Program-made: the position numbers and the translations under genes | The notes under the pieces: model-generated | Database searches by the model: none | Seen by the model: the letters and a program-made list of their open reading frames with translations, nothing else | Told to the model about the DNA's origin: nothing | NCBI GenBank assembly: GCA_963717445.1 | Contig: OY970334.1 | Span: 2,170,001-2,234,000, forward strand | Length of the DNA stretch: 64,000 nt | Source of the DNA: JAGVPT01 sp963717445 | Lineage (GTDB): Bacteria; Bacteroidota; Ignavibacteria; UBA10030; UBA8401 | Reading direction: 5' to 3' | Part shown: piece by piece, positions 18,355-27,821 of the stretch | How positions within the stretch are numbered: position 1 is the stretch's first letter | Layout: the number at the start of each line of letters is the position of its first letter

Positions 18355-21281
18355 TTACAAGCTCCAACGCAGGCCTACGGCAACCGTAAAACCATAATCT
18401 TGTTCAGATATCGGTACGCCACCCCCCTGGATGACACTAATATCGTTTGCCCCGTTGATATTGTTGAGATCGCCGTATAACTGAAGACCGGACCATGGTA
18501 ATTCCTGCTTGACGGCAAGATCCCAGCGCGTATAGGCGGAGGTGTTAGACCTCAATTGAGGCCAGTAATTAACTCCCGTGAAAATATCTGCCTGGTATAA
18601 CATAGAAACGCGGATTGAAAAGCCTTGATCATCATATCCTAGAGAAAGATTGACGATATTATCGGGCTGATCCAAAAGCCGGTCTGTAAAGGATGTGTCG
18701 ACGTAGTTTGTTGACCGGCCGTTTGTTGCTATATTGACGAACGGATATTGAGCCTTCGAAAAGATATGGGTGTAGTTAATATTAAATAGTAATCCTGAGA
18801 ACACTCCGGGCAGATACCAGAAATGCGTCTGCCAATCCAGTTCCAATCCGTAGTTGTTAATCTGATACGAGTCATTCACAAAGGTACTCACGCTATATGT
18901 TCCCGATGGAGTCGATGTTCCCAGTAAGCCGGGCGGGAAGTACGGTGATGCGTTGGTTCCCGAAGCGTAGAAAGTCCAGGGATAGATAAGATTGGTGATC
19001 TGCTTTAAGAAGGGTCCGACGGTCAACAATCCGACCGAGTTATCATAGAAGGAAAAATACACGTCATAATTCTTCGACTGCGATGGAACTAATTTGTAAT
19101 TATTCCAAGCAATGGCACCCGTACCGACGTCAATCCTCGGGATAATCGCATTGTAGTCCGGATACGCCAATGTGTTCGTGTACAAAGGCGAACATCAAAC
19201 CAGGAAAGCGGTTTATATCTCAACGACACATCGGGTAGCCAGTAGCCATGGTCCTGTGCCACGGTGGTGTCGTAATAATTATAGGCATTGAACGATAAGC
19301 GGCTTTCGATGCCGCGAGCTCCGGTATAATTACTCCGGATATCCTGGTAGCGCACACCCGGAATCACTGTGATCTCCGAACCAATGTTCACCGTCGACAT
19401 CACGTAGAACGCCGATTGATCCTCCGTCCCGGAATAATTGTTCGTCGTCGATAAGAAGTTGTTGCGTCCATAGGCGGCAGTCCCATTATTGGCCGCGATT
19501 GCCGCAGCGTTCTGACGTACAACATTTGCCATCTCTGCAAGCATCCCGCTGTTCAACGGCGTATTCATGCTGTAGTTGCCGTTCAGGAATTTGCCGTAAT
19601 TGAACGACGGGTCGGCGAAATCCGAGAGGGGGATATTATACTGAAGATTCGCAGGGAGCGAGAACTGCGAAAGGATCAACTGGTTGACATATCCTGCATC
19701 TCCAAACTGAAGCCCGCCGCCATTATAGAGCTCGTAGGTATACGCCCTTGTCAAATACCTATACATGCCTCCAAATTTAACATCAGCACTGACTGCATCG
19801 GAGAAATTGATGTCCGTCTTTAAGTCCAGCGACCCCGTCGTGGCACGCTCCTTTGAAAAACTATTGCTCGTTGATATCAGGTTGATTATGGTTCTCGAAA
19901 GATCGTTGTTGGCTGCTTTTGGAACATCCTGCGGATTGACGTTCCCCACGTTATTAAACTGACCCAGGCCCGCAGATTGCTGCAAAAAATTTACCGACCA
20001 ATCATTCGGGTCCTTTGTATCCGAATACGTGTTCGAGACTTTTGCGTCAATTTGGAAAATCGGCAGTTGTTGTTCGAAATCGAGGCCATCGGTGGCACTG
20101 TGCGATAGGCTCCCTGTGTTTGACAGATTATAGAGATGCTGATTGTCCGCTATGTCAAAATCTTCTTCCCGGTCGAGCGTGGTCGAAGTGTTTGAGCTTA
20201 AAAAGTTCGAAAACTTAATTTTCCCCTCCGGAAGCTTATAGTCCACAACCAATGCGCCGTTTGCTCTTTGGATATCGCGGGGAATATCATAAAGGTCCAG
20301 TCCCGTCGTATAGTATTGAGAGGTACTGTTTCCTGCGTGGGTGTAGGATGCTCCTAACTCATTGGATGTCAAATTCTTTCTCTCAATAGCAGCTTGTGCA
20401 AAAACACCCAACCGGTCGTCCAATAACCGATCTTCAACGCTTCCTACGTATTTGTAGTTATTATACTTGTTATACGCATCCGACAGATTGTTGTAGCCCC
20501 CCTGCGCAAGAAGACCGAACTGAGGAACACCCGGTTCTTTCACCTGCGCTTCCCGCAGCTCAAAGTTCACCGTCCCTCCCATGACACTGGCGTCCATGTC
20601 CGGAGTCACCGATTTTGAGACCTGAATGCCTTCCAGCATATTTGACGAGATCGAGCTGAGGTCGGTGCTCCGGTCATTCGGATCCGATGAAGACATCTGA
20701 ATCCCATCCACCATGATCATATTATATTTGGGCTGGAGCCCGCGGATCACCACTTCGGTCGCTTCTCCGCCATTCCTGATCAGGGAGACGCCGGGGAGCC
20801 TCCCCACCGATTCGGCTGCGTTTGCGTCCGGAAGCTCCTGAATTTTCACCGCCGAAACCACATCCACGATCTGATCCGAGGCGAGCTGTTGGTTGATTGC
20901 CGAATTCTGTCCGGCCACCTGAGCCGTCACGATCACTTCTTTTCCTTCTATGGCAACAGCCCCAAGCTTGAAATCAATCTTCACATCTGCATCTCCCGCG
21001 ACCTGGATAGAGGCTTCCTTCGGCTTGTAACCGAGGTACGATGCGCGAAGTGTGTACGAGCCCGGAGGAACGTTGAGAATCACGAATCTTCCATTGATGT
21101 CCGATGCACCGCCAAGGCTTGTCCCAACGATCAACACATTGGCCCCGGGAAGCACCCCCCCCGTCTGGGCATCTCTTACACTGCCGCTGATATTCCTGTT
21201 CCCTGCTGCATCTGCGACAACACTCCCGAATAAGAAAATAAGAACAACAACGCCGAGAACGATGGTAGCTCTTTTTTCCAT
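18355..21281 (-). pseudogene. TonB-dependent outer-membrane receptor, split by one frameshift
   Basis: Outer-membrane active-transport channel for glycan fragments, about 975 residues when joined. Start ATG 21281 has AAAGGAG upstream and opens a signal peptide. Next come a carboxypeptidase-regulatory-like beta domain (ISGSVRDAQTGGVLPGANVLI), the plug (DVVSAVKIQELPDANAAESV, LPGVSLIRNGGEATEVVIRG, MIMVDGIQMSS) and the barrel. At about 19184 the frame changes: the first part loses sense after SWFDVRL, while the next frame resumes with YTNTLAYPDYNAIIPR, the expected receptor motif, and runs to the C-terminal GFTVAVGLRWSL. One missing base (five bases where six are needed, in CTTTG) explains it. 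Either a sequencing error or a recent inactivation; the rest is undamaged. Confidence 0.85.
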
Positions 21282-21363
21282 TATGAAATGCTCCTTTGCC
21301 TTATTGACTCGAAACATTTGAGACAACGCTTATCGTTTATCAATGCCTGAATGTGTCCGGCAA

Positions 21364-23070
21364 TCATTTCAATAACAACATTTTTTTTACGGACGAGAAG
21401 TTATCTGCATGAATCGAATAAAAGTAGACCCCGCTGGAAAGATTTTCTCCATCGAACCTTACGATGCGAGACCCAGCGCTTTCACTCTCGTTAACAAGTG
21501 TTGCTACCTCTTGGCCGATCAGATTGTAAACCTGGATCTTAACGAGACTTGCTTTGGGCAGCCGGTATTGAATCTCTGTTGTCGGGTTGAATGGATTCGG
21601 ATAATTTTGAGAAAGTGAATATGATGAGGGGAAACTGAGCCTTTGCTCGCCAACAGCGGTCAAGCTATTGACCCGATACACATAGCATTGAGTCTGATAG
21701 TTGTAGGGAGCTATATCCAATACTGAATAAGGCGACGATGCTTGGTTGACATCCAGAAGAAATGCTACGGTCTTGTTGGAATCACTTTGAAAAAGGACAT
21801 TCAGCGGTATGCTTAGTTCAGTCCTCCCACCGCTGTCGGCCGTATTCATTCCGGAAGCAGCAACCCAAGACCAGTCTGACCCTCCGCTTCCATTGTATTT
21901 CCAAAACGAACTGTTTTCAACCATGTATCCGGCTCCGATCGAAGCACTGTCATTATAGACATAGCCTGTCTTCCCGCCGAGGGCGTTATAGTTGACATCG
22001 ATGAAAATATGGTAGAAATGAGTCGACGCGTCGATGGTGCCTGCAACTTGATAGCTTAAATACAGATTACTCGTGTCGTTGGTTGCCCAGACGTTGATAA
22101 GATCCGCATCCAAATCCGGACAAGCATAACTCGGGCCTGGAGCTTGCGGGACTATTCCTTGCCAATCATTGAAATGACCGTCGATATCGATCGAGCTACC
22201 GGTGGTCGTCGATTGCGTAGCGGTATCTCCGCTAAAAACATAGTCACAGAATTCTTCGAAATACGGCGGCAACGTGTCCCACGGATTGGGTAGAATATCA
22301 TTTGTACAGTAAATCCATCCGATTCCCAATGAAGCCGCTCTGTTTACTTTATTAATGTAGTCAGTGGATGCGGTACTGTAAGGAAGCACACAAAAGTCAT
22401 CTCTAGAATATTTCGCGCACCACGATGATGGAGTCCAGGTATCAAATCCCGTGGAATTTTCAAAAATACAGAGAACGTCCGAAACGCGATTTCCGTTATT
22501 AATCAAATAACTTTCGAGGGTATTTGTCCCAGGGTTGGTGACAACTAAAGACGATGAGTCTTTCTGTTTTATGTAGCTGTATAACTCCGTATAATAATTT
22601 TCTTCCCCACTTACAGACGCACCGCCGTCGAGGAAGATGCCGTTCATATTCGGATAAAAGGAATACCATCTGTCAATATCTGCCTCCACGGTACTTAATG
22701 GAACAGCTCCGTAGTTCGTCCATACATAGCCTATCACCTTGCCGCCACTATCGTTCATCGCGGTTATTGTAGAAGCATAACTGGATTCAAATTTGGAACC
22801 AGGACCATTGTCCAGATTTGCAATCGCATAGAGACGCCCTGGCATTTTTGCAGCTTGCTTTTCCAAGCGCTCCCAATAGTTTGAAGTGGATGGATCAAAA
22901 TATGCCGGTACTAATACTTTGAGATTAAGCGTGTCCACTCCCATAGAATCGATTTGTTCTACACTGTTCATAGCCATGGACGAAGCAACATTAAACGCAG
23001 GCTCACTCAACAAGAGAAGCAGAAAGATGAGTAGCCTATGACATAACCTTTTATCCACAACCACTTCCAT
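21364..23070 (-). CDS. GH135-like (spherulin-4/Sph3 type) secreted hydrolase with T9SS domain
   Basis: 568 residues. Signal peptide (LLIFLLLLLSEPAFNVASS), then a spherulation-specific-family-4 TIM barrel (about 47-280): LVPAYFDPSTSNYWERL, YAIANLDNGPG, GKVIGYVWTNYG, NGIFLDGGASVSGEENYY. Fungal Sph3 enzymes of this family (GH135) cleave alpha-1,4-linked N-acetylgalactosamine polymers. A second domain (about 290-470), beginning IDIDGHFNDWQGI, resembles the CBM9/DOMON type used for sugar binding. The C-terminus is a T9SS sorting domain (YPNPFNPTT, VYNLIGQEV, LSSGVYFYSI, KKMLLLK). It is the first gene of the leftward run and probably the surface enzyme that starts glycan breakdown. The family match is from motifs; substrate is inference. 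Confidence 0.75.
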   Translation of the reverse strand: MEVVVDKRLCHRLLIFLLLLLSEPAFNVASSMAMNSVEQIDSMGVDTLNLKVLVPAYFDPSTSNYWERLEKQAAKMPGRLYAIANLDNGPGSKFESSYASTITAMNDSGGKVIGYVWTNYGAVPLSTVEADIDRWYSFYPNMNGIFLDGGASVSGEENYYTELYSYIKQKDSSSLVVTNPGTNTLESYLINNGNRVSDVLCIFENSTGFDTWTPSSWCAKYSRDDFCVLPYSTASTDYINKVNRAASLGIGWIYCTNDILPNPWDTLPPYFEEFCDYVFSGDTATQSTTTGSSIDIDGHFNDWQGIVPQAPGPSYACPDLDADLINVWATNDTSNLYLSYQVAGTIDASTHFYHIFIDVNYNALGGKTGYVYNDSASIGAGYMVENSSFWKYNGSGGSDWSWVAASGMNTADSGGRTELSIPLNVLFQSDSNKTVAFLLDVNQASSPYSVLDIAPYNYQTQCYVYRVNSLTAVGEQRLSFPSSYSLSQNYPNPFNPTTEIQYRLPKASLVKIQVYNLIGQEVATLVNESESAGSRIVRFDGENLSSGVYFYSIHADNFSSVKKMLLLK

Positions 23071-23174
23071 TTTCTGCCGATGTTTCCGAGGGTCTTTTCA
23101 GCATAAGCTCCCATTTGCAACAAGGAATTTTTTTTTCCGATATTCAATTGCCAGACGATGGAGCAAAAAAAATG

Positions 23175-23185
23175 AAACATTCGAC
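23175..23185. promoter_or_regulatory. Second exact copy of AAACATTCGAC
   Basis: Lies 105 bases upstream of the GH135-like gene, at nearly the same distance as the copy before the beta-helix gene. See the entry at 18184. Confidence 0.3.
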
Positions 23186-23405
23186 GCGTTAACAATTACT
23201 AGGACAATCTGCATTCGGCAGTATTCGTTAGAATTCAGCCCAGCCGTACATTTGAAGGATCGGAAAGAGAATCGAGGAAACGAAACAATAGATTGCTGCG
23301 GTCATAAAGATTCTGAACGAGCACTTCAAAACACTAATTGGCTTTTTGAGAATCAGCAATCATCGCAAAGATATCTAAAGGCGTTTGTTTTTCTGAAAAT
23401 TGCGC

Positions 23406-23434
23406 TTGCTTTTCCTTTGCTTTCGCAATATAAT
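23406..23434 (+). promoter_or_regulatory. Sigma70-like promoter TTGCTT-17-TATAAT
   Basis: A -35-like TTGCTT and a perfect TATAAT are separated by 17 bases. The segment also repeats TTGCTTTTCC/TTTGCTTTC, reminiscent of pyrimidine-rich DeoR-family operators. It would give a leader of roughly 375 bases before the DeoR gene, or drive an unannotated transcript. Confidence 0.35.
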
Positions 23435-23763
23435 GCACTTATGAATAGTTGTCAAGTATTTTGTAAACATTTCTTTTTTATTGTTTCAGAGGGTTTTGAA
23501 GGTCTCTTAACGGCATCGGCTTTAATGGCTGGGTTGGAATTCGCAGAACGCATTTAGACGGTTGGAGGGATTGGTCTTAGATTTTGACCTTGGATTATGA
23601 ATTTGAGATTATAAATTTGGTTAATTATGCCATAACTAGTGAATTTAAATGGATTATCCGCGAGCTTCCTTAGACCTACAATAGAAAATGGTCCTTGGTA
23701 TTAAAACTCTGGCATCGTAAAATAATTCGCTACCAAAACAAAGTTCGTCTTTACTTACCTTTG

Positions 23764-23799
23764 AAAACATTTGCATTGTTTTGAAACTTTAAGTATTAT
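23764..23799 (+). promoter_or_regulatory. Promoter TTGCAT-17-TATTAT with overlapping dyad AAAACA-N7-TGTTTT
   Basis: The -35 TTGCAT (23771-23776) and -10 TATTAT (23794-23799) have a 17-base spacer just before the DeoR gene. The inverted repeat AAAACA/TGTTTT (23764-23782) straddles the -35, a position suited to autorepression by the adjacent regulator. The left half extends to GAAAACATTTG, akin to the AAACATTYG motif seen at 18184, 21312 and 23175. Confidence 0.5.
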
Positions 23800-23814
23800 T
23801 GTGTAATAACAGTT

Positions 23815-24633
23815 ATGATTAAAAAAGAGAAAAATCTTATGAAAGCTTCTAGCACTTCCCATTTTGATGGAAATGGAACTCTCGACCGACGGGCAAGAAT
23901 TTTAGAAATGCTTGAGAACGACGGTCAAGTAAGAATCCGCGATCTAGGGGATCTCTTTAAAGTGACAGATGTCACAGTCAGGAATGACCTCGATAAACTC
24001 GAGGAAAAGGGATTGCTGATCAGAACACGGGGTGGTGGTATAAAAACTCAAAGAGTGAAGGTTGACTATCAATTAGACAAAGAATCAACCCGTCATCTTA
24101 AGGAGAAACGATTAATAGGAAAAAGAGGTGCCGAACTTGTGAAAGAGGAAGAGACCGTTCTTCTCGATTCGGGAACAACCACGCTTGAAATCGCGCGTCA
24201 CTTATCGGAAATGAAAAATTTAACGATAATCACAAACGCTTTAAATATCGCCGGTCAATTTATCAATAACTCCGACATCAAGGTTGTCATGATAGGTGGA
24301 AATCTTCGGCATTCTACGCTGTCATTTATCGGCCCCCTGGCCGAAAATGGCATAAGAAATCTCTACTGCGATAAAGTTTTTCTCGGGGTCAATGGTTTAG
24401 ATTCAACCTACGGGATTTCAACAACCAACATTGAAGACGCATATCTAAACCAACTTATGATGGATATTTCAAAAGAGGTAATTGTTGTAACAGACTCAAG
24501 CAAATTCTTGAAACGCGGTTTTTCCAAGATTTCCCCCATGACCTCAGTGGATATCATAGTGACAGACTCTGGTGCGCCTAAAGAAGAAGTACAGAATCTT
24601 CAAAACTCAGGTGTAAAGGTAATTATTGCTTAA
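23815..24633 (+). CDS. DeoR-family transcriptional regulator of the sugar locus
   Basis: Repressor of 272 residues with the DeoR winged helix at the N-terminus (RRARILEMLENDGQVRIRDL, then DVTVRNDLDKLEEKGLLIRTRGG) and the DeoRC sugar-phosphate-sensing domain (LLDSGTTTLEIARHL, TIITNALNIA, FLGVNGLDSTYGISTTN). Such regulators release DNA on binding a phosphorylated sugar intermediate. It is divergent from the hydrolase run and heads the kinase/nucleotidyltransferase pair, so it probably controls both. The predicted promoter starts very near ATG 23815; the in-frame ATG 23839, with an AAAGAGAA ribosome site, is a fair alternative and would still keep the whole helix-turn-helix. Confidence 0.88.
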   Translation: MIKKEKNLMKASSTSHFDGNGTLDRRARILEMLENDGQVRIRDLGDLFKVTDVTVRNDLDKLEEKGLLIRTRGGGIKTQRVKVDYQLDKESTRHLKEKRLIGKRGAELVKEEETVLLDSGTTTLEIARHLSEMKNLTIITNALNIAGQFINNSDIKVVMIGGNLRHSTLSFIGPLAENGIRNLYCDKVFLGVNGLDSTYGISTTNIEDAYLNQLMMDISKEVIVVTDSSKFLKRGFSKISPMTSVDIIVTDSGAPKEEVQNLQNSGVKVIIA

Positions 24634-24822
24634 AATTCTTTTGACGTTCCGCGACTCATTGAATATTTCTCGAAAGGATCAATTCTTACCAACCGCACAA
24701 AAATTCCTCAGATATATTTCCCAGCGCTGTTTTCCGTCTAAGATGTTGCTTCTAAAAATAATGCTTTAGAATTATTTTGGTCTTGCACTTTAGCTGAAAG
24801 CAATATCCTCTTAGATAAAAAT

Positions 24823-25920
24823 ATGAAAAACAAATCAAGCGAATTGACTGTATCCACACCCGGAAGAGTTTGTCTTTTTGGAGAACATCAAGATTACCTG
24901 AACCTCCCTATCATTGCCTCTGCAATTTCCTTAAGAATTTCGATGGCGGGCTTCAAACGCGACGATGCAACCGTATGCATCCATTTGCCAGATATAGGGA
25001 GCGAAGAATCTTTTCCCTTCCATGATCCAATATCGTATGATAAAGAACGAGACTACTTTAAAAGTTCAGTCATTGTTTTGAAGCGACATGGATATAGTTT
25101 TTCAAGTGGAATGGATTGTGTTGTAAAAAGCAAGATACCGATCAATGCAGGGACTTCAAGCTCCTCTGCGTTGATCGTCACATGGATTAATTTCTTAACT
25201 AGGATGAGCGATCAATCCAAGAACCTCTCGGCCGAACAAATTGCTGAATACGCCTATGAGGCTGAAGTGTTAGAATTTGCTGAACCGGGCGGCATGATGG
25301 ATCATTATTCAACATCGGTTGGAGGAATAATATTTCTGGATTCGTACCCAGAGATTCAATTGACTAAAATAACGGCCAAGCTGGGTGCATTCGTCCTGGG
25401 AAATTCAGGCGAACCCAAAGATACTAAGCTTATCCTGGCCGGAGTCAAAAATCAAATCCAAAAAGTTGTCAAAGAATTACAAAAATCGCACCCTGAGTTT
25501 TCTCTGAGGACTATATCTGAAGACGCAATTGGGAACTATGCAAAAGAACTGACTGTGGAACAAGTCGAGCTTCTTCATGGAACTATTAAAAACAGAGACA
25601 TCACTATGCAGGCAAAAGAGGCATTTAACAAGACCACGCTTGATCACAGACGGGTGGGAACTTTGATGAATGATCATCAAGAAGTTCTTCGAGAGACCTT
25701 GAAAATTTCCACACCTAAAATCGATAGGATGATTGGGGCTGCGCTGAGAGCGGGTGCTTTTGGAGCAAAAATAAACGGCTCGGGCGGTGGGGGGTGCATG
25801 TTTGCGTATGCGCCTGAAAGCCCTCAACAGGTGAAGCAAGCGATAGAGAAAGAAGGCGGAGAGGGTTACATCGTGACTGTCGATGAGGGGACCCATTCCT
25901 CTGTGACGGAGGTAGCCTGA
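24823..25920 (+). CDS. GHMP-family sugar kinase (galactokinase-like)
   Basis: 365 residues with the three GHMP motifs: GRVCLFGEHQDYL (galactokinase signature form GRVNLIGEHTDY) at about residues 13-25, the ATP loop INAGTSSSSAL at about 107-117, and GAKINGSGGGGCMFAY near the C-terminus. It should phosphorylate the anomeric hydroxyl of galactose or a relative (N-acetylgalactosamine, arabinose, fucose). The ATP loop has PINAGTSSSSA instead of PxGxGLSSSAA, so it is a divergent member. It is followed by a nucleotidyltransferase gene with only two bases between stop and start, which suggests a salvage pair making a nucleotide sugar from the released monosaccharide. Confidence 0.82.
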   Translation: MKNKSSELTVSTPGRVCLFGEHQDYLNLPIIASAISLRISMAGFKRDDATVCIHLPDIGSEESFPFHDPISYDKERDYFKSSVIVLKRHGYSFSSGMDCVVKSKIPINAGTSSSSALIVTWINFLTRMSDQSKNLSAEQIAEYAYEAEVLEFAEPGGMMDHYSTSVGGIIFLDSYPEIQLTKITAKLGAFVLGNSGEPKDTKLILAGVKNQIQKVVKELQKSHPEFSLRTISEDAIGNYAKELTVEQVELLHGTIKNRDITMQAKEAFNKTTLDHRRVGTLMNDHQEVLRETLKISTPKIDRMIGAALRAGAFGAKINGSGGGGCMFAYAPESPQQVKQAIEKEGGEGYIVTVDEGTHSSVTEVA

Positions 25921-25922
25921 TC

Positions 25923-26796
25923 TTGAGCGGAAAACTTGTGGCTCTCGCCGGTGGGTATCTCATCGAGAATGAAAAAAACCTTTGCCGGCCATTTAGCAGT
26001 CGATGAGGAGTTGATTAGTGATGCGAATAGCAAAGCCAGATCTATGATTGGCGTGGGGCAAAATCATAGACCCTTCCTCGATTATCTTCTCTATAATGCC
26101 AGGCAAACAGGTTATACTGATATCCTTATAGTTATCGGCGAAAAGGATGATAGTATTCGGAATTACTACGGCAAGAAAGATCGTGATAATGAGTTCCATG
26201 GATTAAAGATCTCTTACGCTATACAGAGAATTCCGCAAGGGAGTGAAAAGCCCATTGGGACAGCAGACGCTCTTTATCTGGGTCTGGATTTCAAAAAAGA
26301 TTGGCATGGTACTCGGTTCACAGTCTGTAACAGCGACAATCTTTATTCACAGAAGGCTCTTCATTTAATGCTCCATCACAATTACAAGAATGCGATGATT
26401 GATTATGAGCGCGATGCATTGCAATTCGAGCCGAGCCGAATCGAGAAGTTTGCGGTCACCGTAAAAGACGACAATGGTTTCCTGACTGGTATCACTGAAA
26501 AACCTTCTGAAGATCAAATAAAGGCAGCGAAGGGAAAGAACGGATACATCGGTGTGAGTATGAATATTTTCGGATTGCAATACGACATGATCTATACATT
26601 CTTGAAAAATGTTCCTTTTCACCCCGTGAGATATGAAAAGGAACTGCCAGAGGCAGTGATGATGATGGTCCGGGCATACCCGAAATGCCTGTTCGCTTTC
26701 CCCCTTTCCGAACACGTGCCGGATTTGACAAGCAAAAGCGACATTTTGCCCGTCAAAAATTTCTTAGAGACTAATTTTAAGAACATCCCTTTTTGA
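25923..26796 (+). pseudogene. Sugar-1-phosphate nucleotidyltransferase, frameshifted near its N-terminus
   Basis: Proteins of this family join a sugar-1-phosphate to UTP, GTP or dTTP. The natural start is TTG 25923, with GGAGGT at 25908-25913; it reads LSGKLVALAGG and then drifts to a stop after 27 codons. From about 25953 the next frame continues ISSRMKKTFAGH, the second half of the nucleotide-binding signature (LAGG-x-SSRMKK), and runs to 26796 with the rest of the fold (RPFLDYLLYNARQTGYTDILI, TVCNSDNLY, GFLTGITEKP). One extra base next to GGTGGG explains the split. The open frame beginning at TTG 25936 alone would lack the glycine loop. Sequencing error or true mutation cannot be told here. 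Confidence 0.72.
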
Positions 26797-26822
26797 GCGG
26801 CGATGTCTATCGAATGCCAGCA

Positions 26823-27821
26823 CTAAAAGAAATCTGACATCCAGAAACAGCAATTGTTAAATTCCAGCAGCATACTGCAGGCCGAAGCAGCGGCAGAATG
26901 ATCCAACGGACACACCATCAATTCCCTATCGTCGTGTGCCGTGGACTTCAGGCGGAAACGGATTCTTTGCTTTTCATATTCAGAGAGAAAGAACTCGATC
27001 GGACGATGAGAGTTTCTTGCCGCCAGATCGCAGAGCAACCGCTCAAATGATCCAGCCGGGTCTCTGTTTGCACCAAACTCCAGGACCAGCAGCTTCCCTT
27101 TTCGTTGGGTCGCCCGGAGATATGCCGAGACCTTTCCGTCTGTTTCCTGAACGAGAAATGAATTGCGGTCCTCTCCACTGAACCCAAGTTGGGCCTGCCA
27201 ATAGATGTCGTCTCTGCGAAGCGTTCCCACGGAAGATTCGTTGTACTCCTGATATATTTTTTTCAGGCTGTCAAGATCGCGCTGTTCGTCAAATAGCCGG
27301 ACGGAAGAATCGCGCACTCCTTGAATCTCCGCAAGCGTATGTGCCGTGCGGACAACCGTCTTGAATCCAAACCGCTCATAGTACGAATTGATGCTGGTTG
27401 AGAGCATAGAAAAAACATACCCTTGTGCGGTCATCCATTTTAGCGCATCCTGCATAATAGATGAACCCAATCCTGCATGTCGCATAGAAGGGTCGGTAGC
27501 AACGTTACCAATTCCGCCAAATAACGCCTCGGTCACTCCGAGGTTCATGAGTCGCGGAAAAATCTGAACGGAACAGACAATATTGCCGCCATATTCAATG
27601 ATGCGCGTATGTTCCGGCCTCAGTGTTGGGTCGTTCAGCACATGCCGTTCAAAGTATTCCCTGGAAGTATTTGCAAAAGCCCGATCAAGCAACTCGACAA
27701 CCTTGATGAGTTCTCCCCTCGTTGCGCATCCCCTAAAAACGAAGTTTTTCTCTAGAGTCATACCATTTTTGCTTCTGATAGTGGTGGAAATAGACATTCC
27801 CGGTTCTTCTTTGTCCACCAA
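26823..27821 (-). CDS. GNAT acetyltransferase with C-terminal extension (Eis-like)
   Basis: Predicted N-acetyltransferase of up to 332 residues. The acetyl-CoA motif is VATDPSMRHAGLGSSIMQDAL, followed by a typical YERFGFKTV. After the GNAT core a second acetyltransferase-like half and a C-terminal domain follow, as in two-domain Eis-type enzymes. Internal methionines at residues 9 and 21 are possible starts, since the first is not preceded by a clear ribosome site. It converges on the nucleotidyltransferase gene with a 26-base gap, and its relation to the sugar locus is unclear. Substrate unknown. Confidence 0.75.
   Translation of the reverse strand: MVDKEEPGMSISTTIRSKNGMTLEKNFVFRGCATRGELIKVVELLDRAFANTSREYFERHVLNDPTLRPEHTRIIEYGGNIVCSVQIFPRLMNLGVTEALFGGIGNVATDPSMRHAGLGSSIMQDALKWMTAQGYVFSMLSTSINSYYERFGFKTVVRTAHTLAEIQGVRDSSVRLFDEQRDLDSLKKIYQEYNESSVGTLRRDDIYWQAQLGFSGEDRNSFLVQETDGKVSAYLRATQRKGKLLVLEFGANRDPAGSFERLLCDLAARNSHRPIEFFLSEYEKQRIRFRLKSTAHDDRELMVCPLDHSAAASACSMLLEFNNCCFWMSDFF

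Larger units (their letters stand above)
23071..23814. other. Divergent control region between GH135-like and DeoR genes
   Basis: 744 bases with no convincing gene; a 101-codon frame at 23252-23557 lacks a ribosome site and protein-like composition. It holds the motif AAACATTCGAC (23175-23185), a promoter-like pair at 23406-23434, a TAAACATTTC near 23457-23466 followed by TTGTTT, and a promoter overlapped by a dyad at 23764-23799. The leftward operon promoter must be here but I could not place it. Confidence 0.6.

Noticed and set aside
23252..23557. 101-codon plus-strand frame in the divergent control region
   Set aside because: No ribosome site, composition unlike neighbouring genes, and it covers the predicted promoter.
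1..26800. Sugar locus as an integrative element or genomic island with attachment sites
   Set aside because: No integrase, no direct repeats at borders and the left border is outside the window; the tRNA-Arg at 28.4 kb has no matching 3' copy here.
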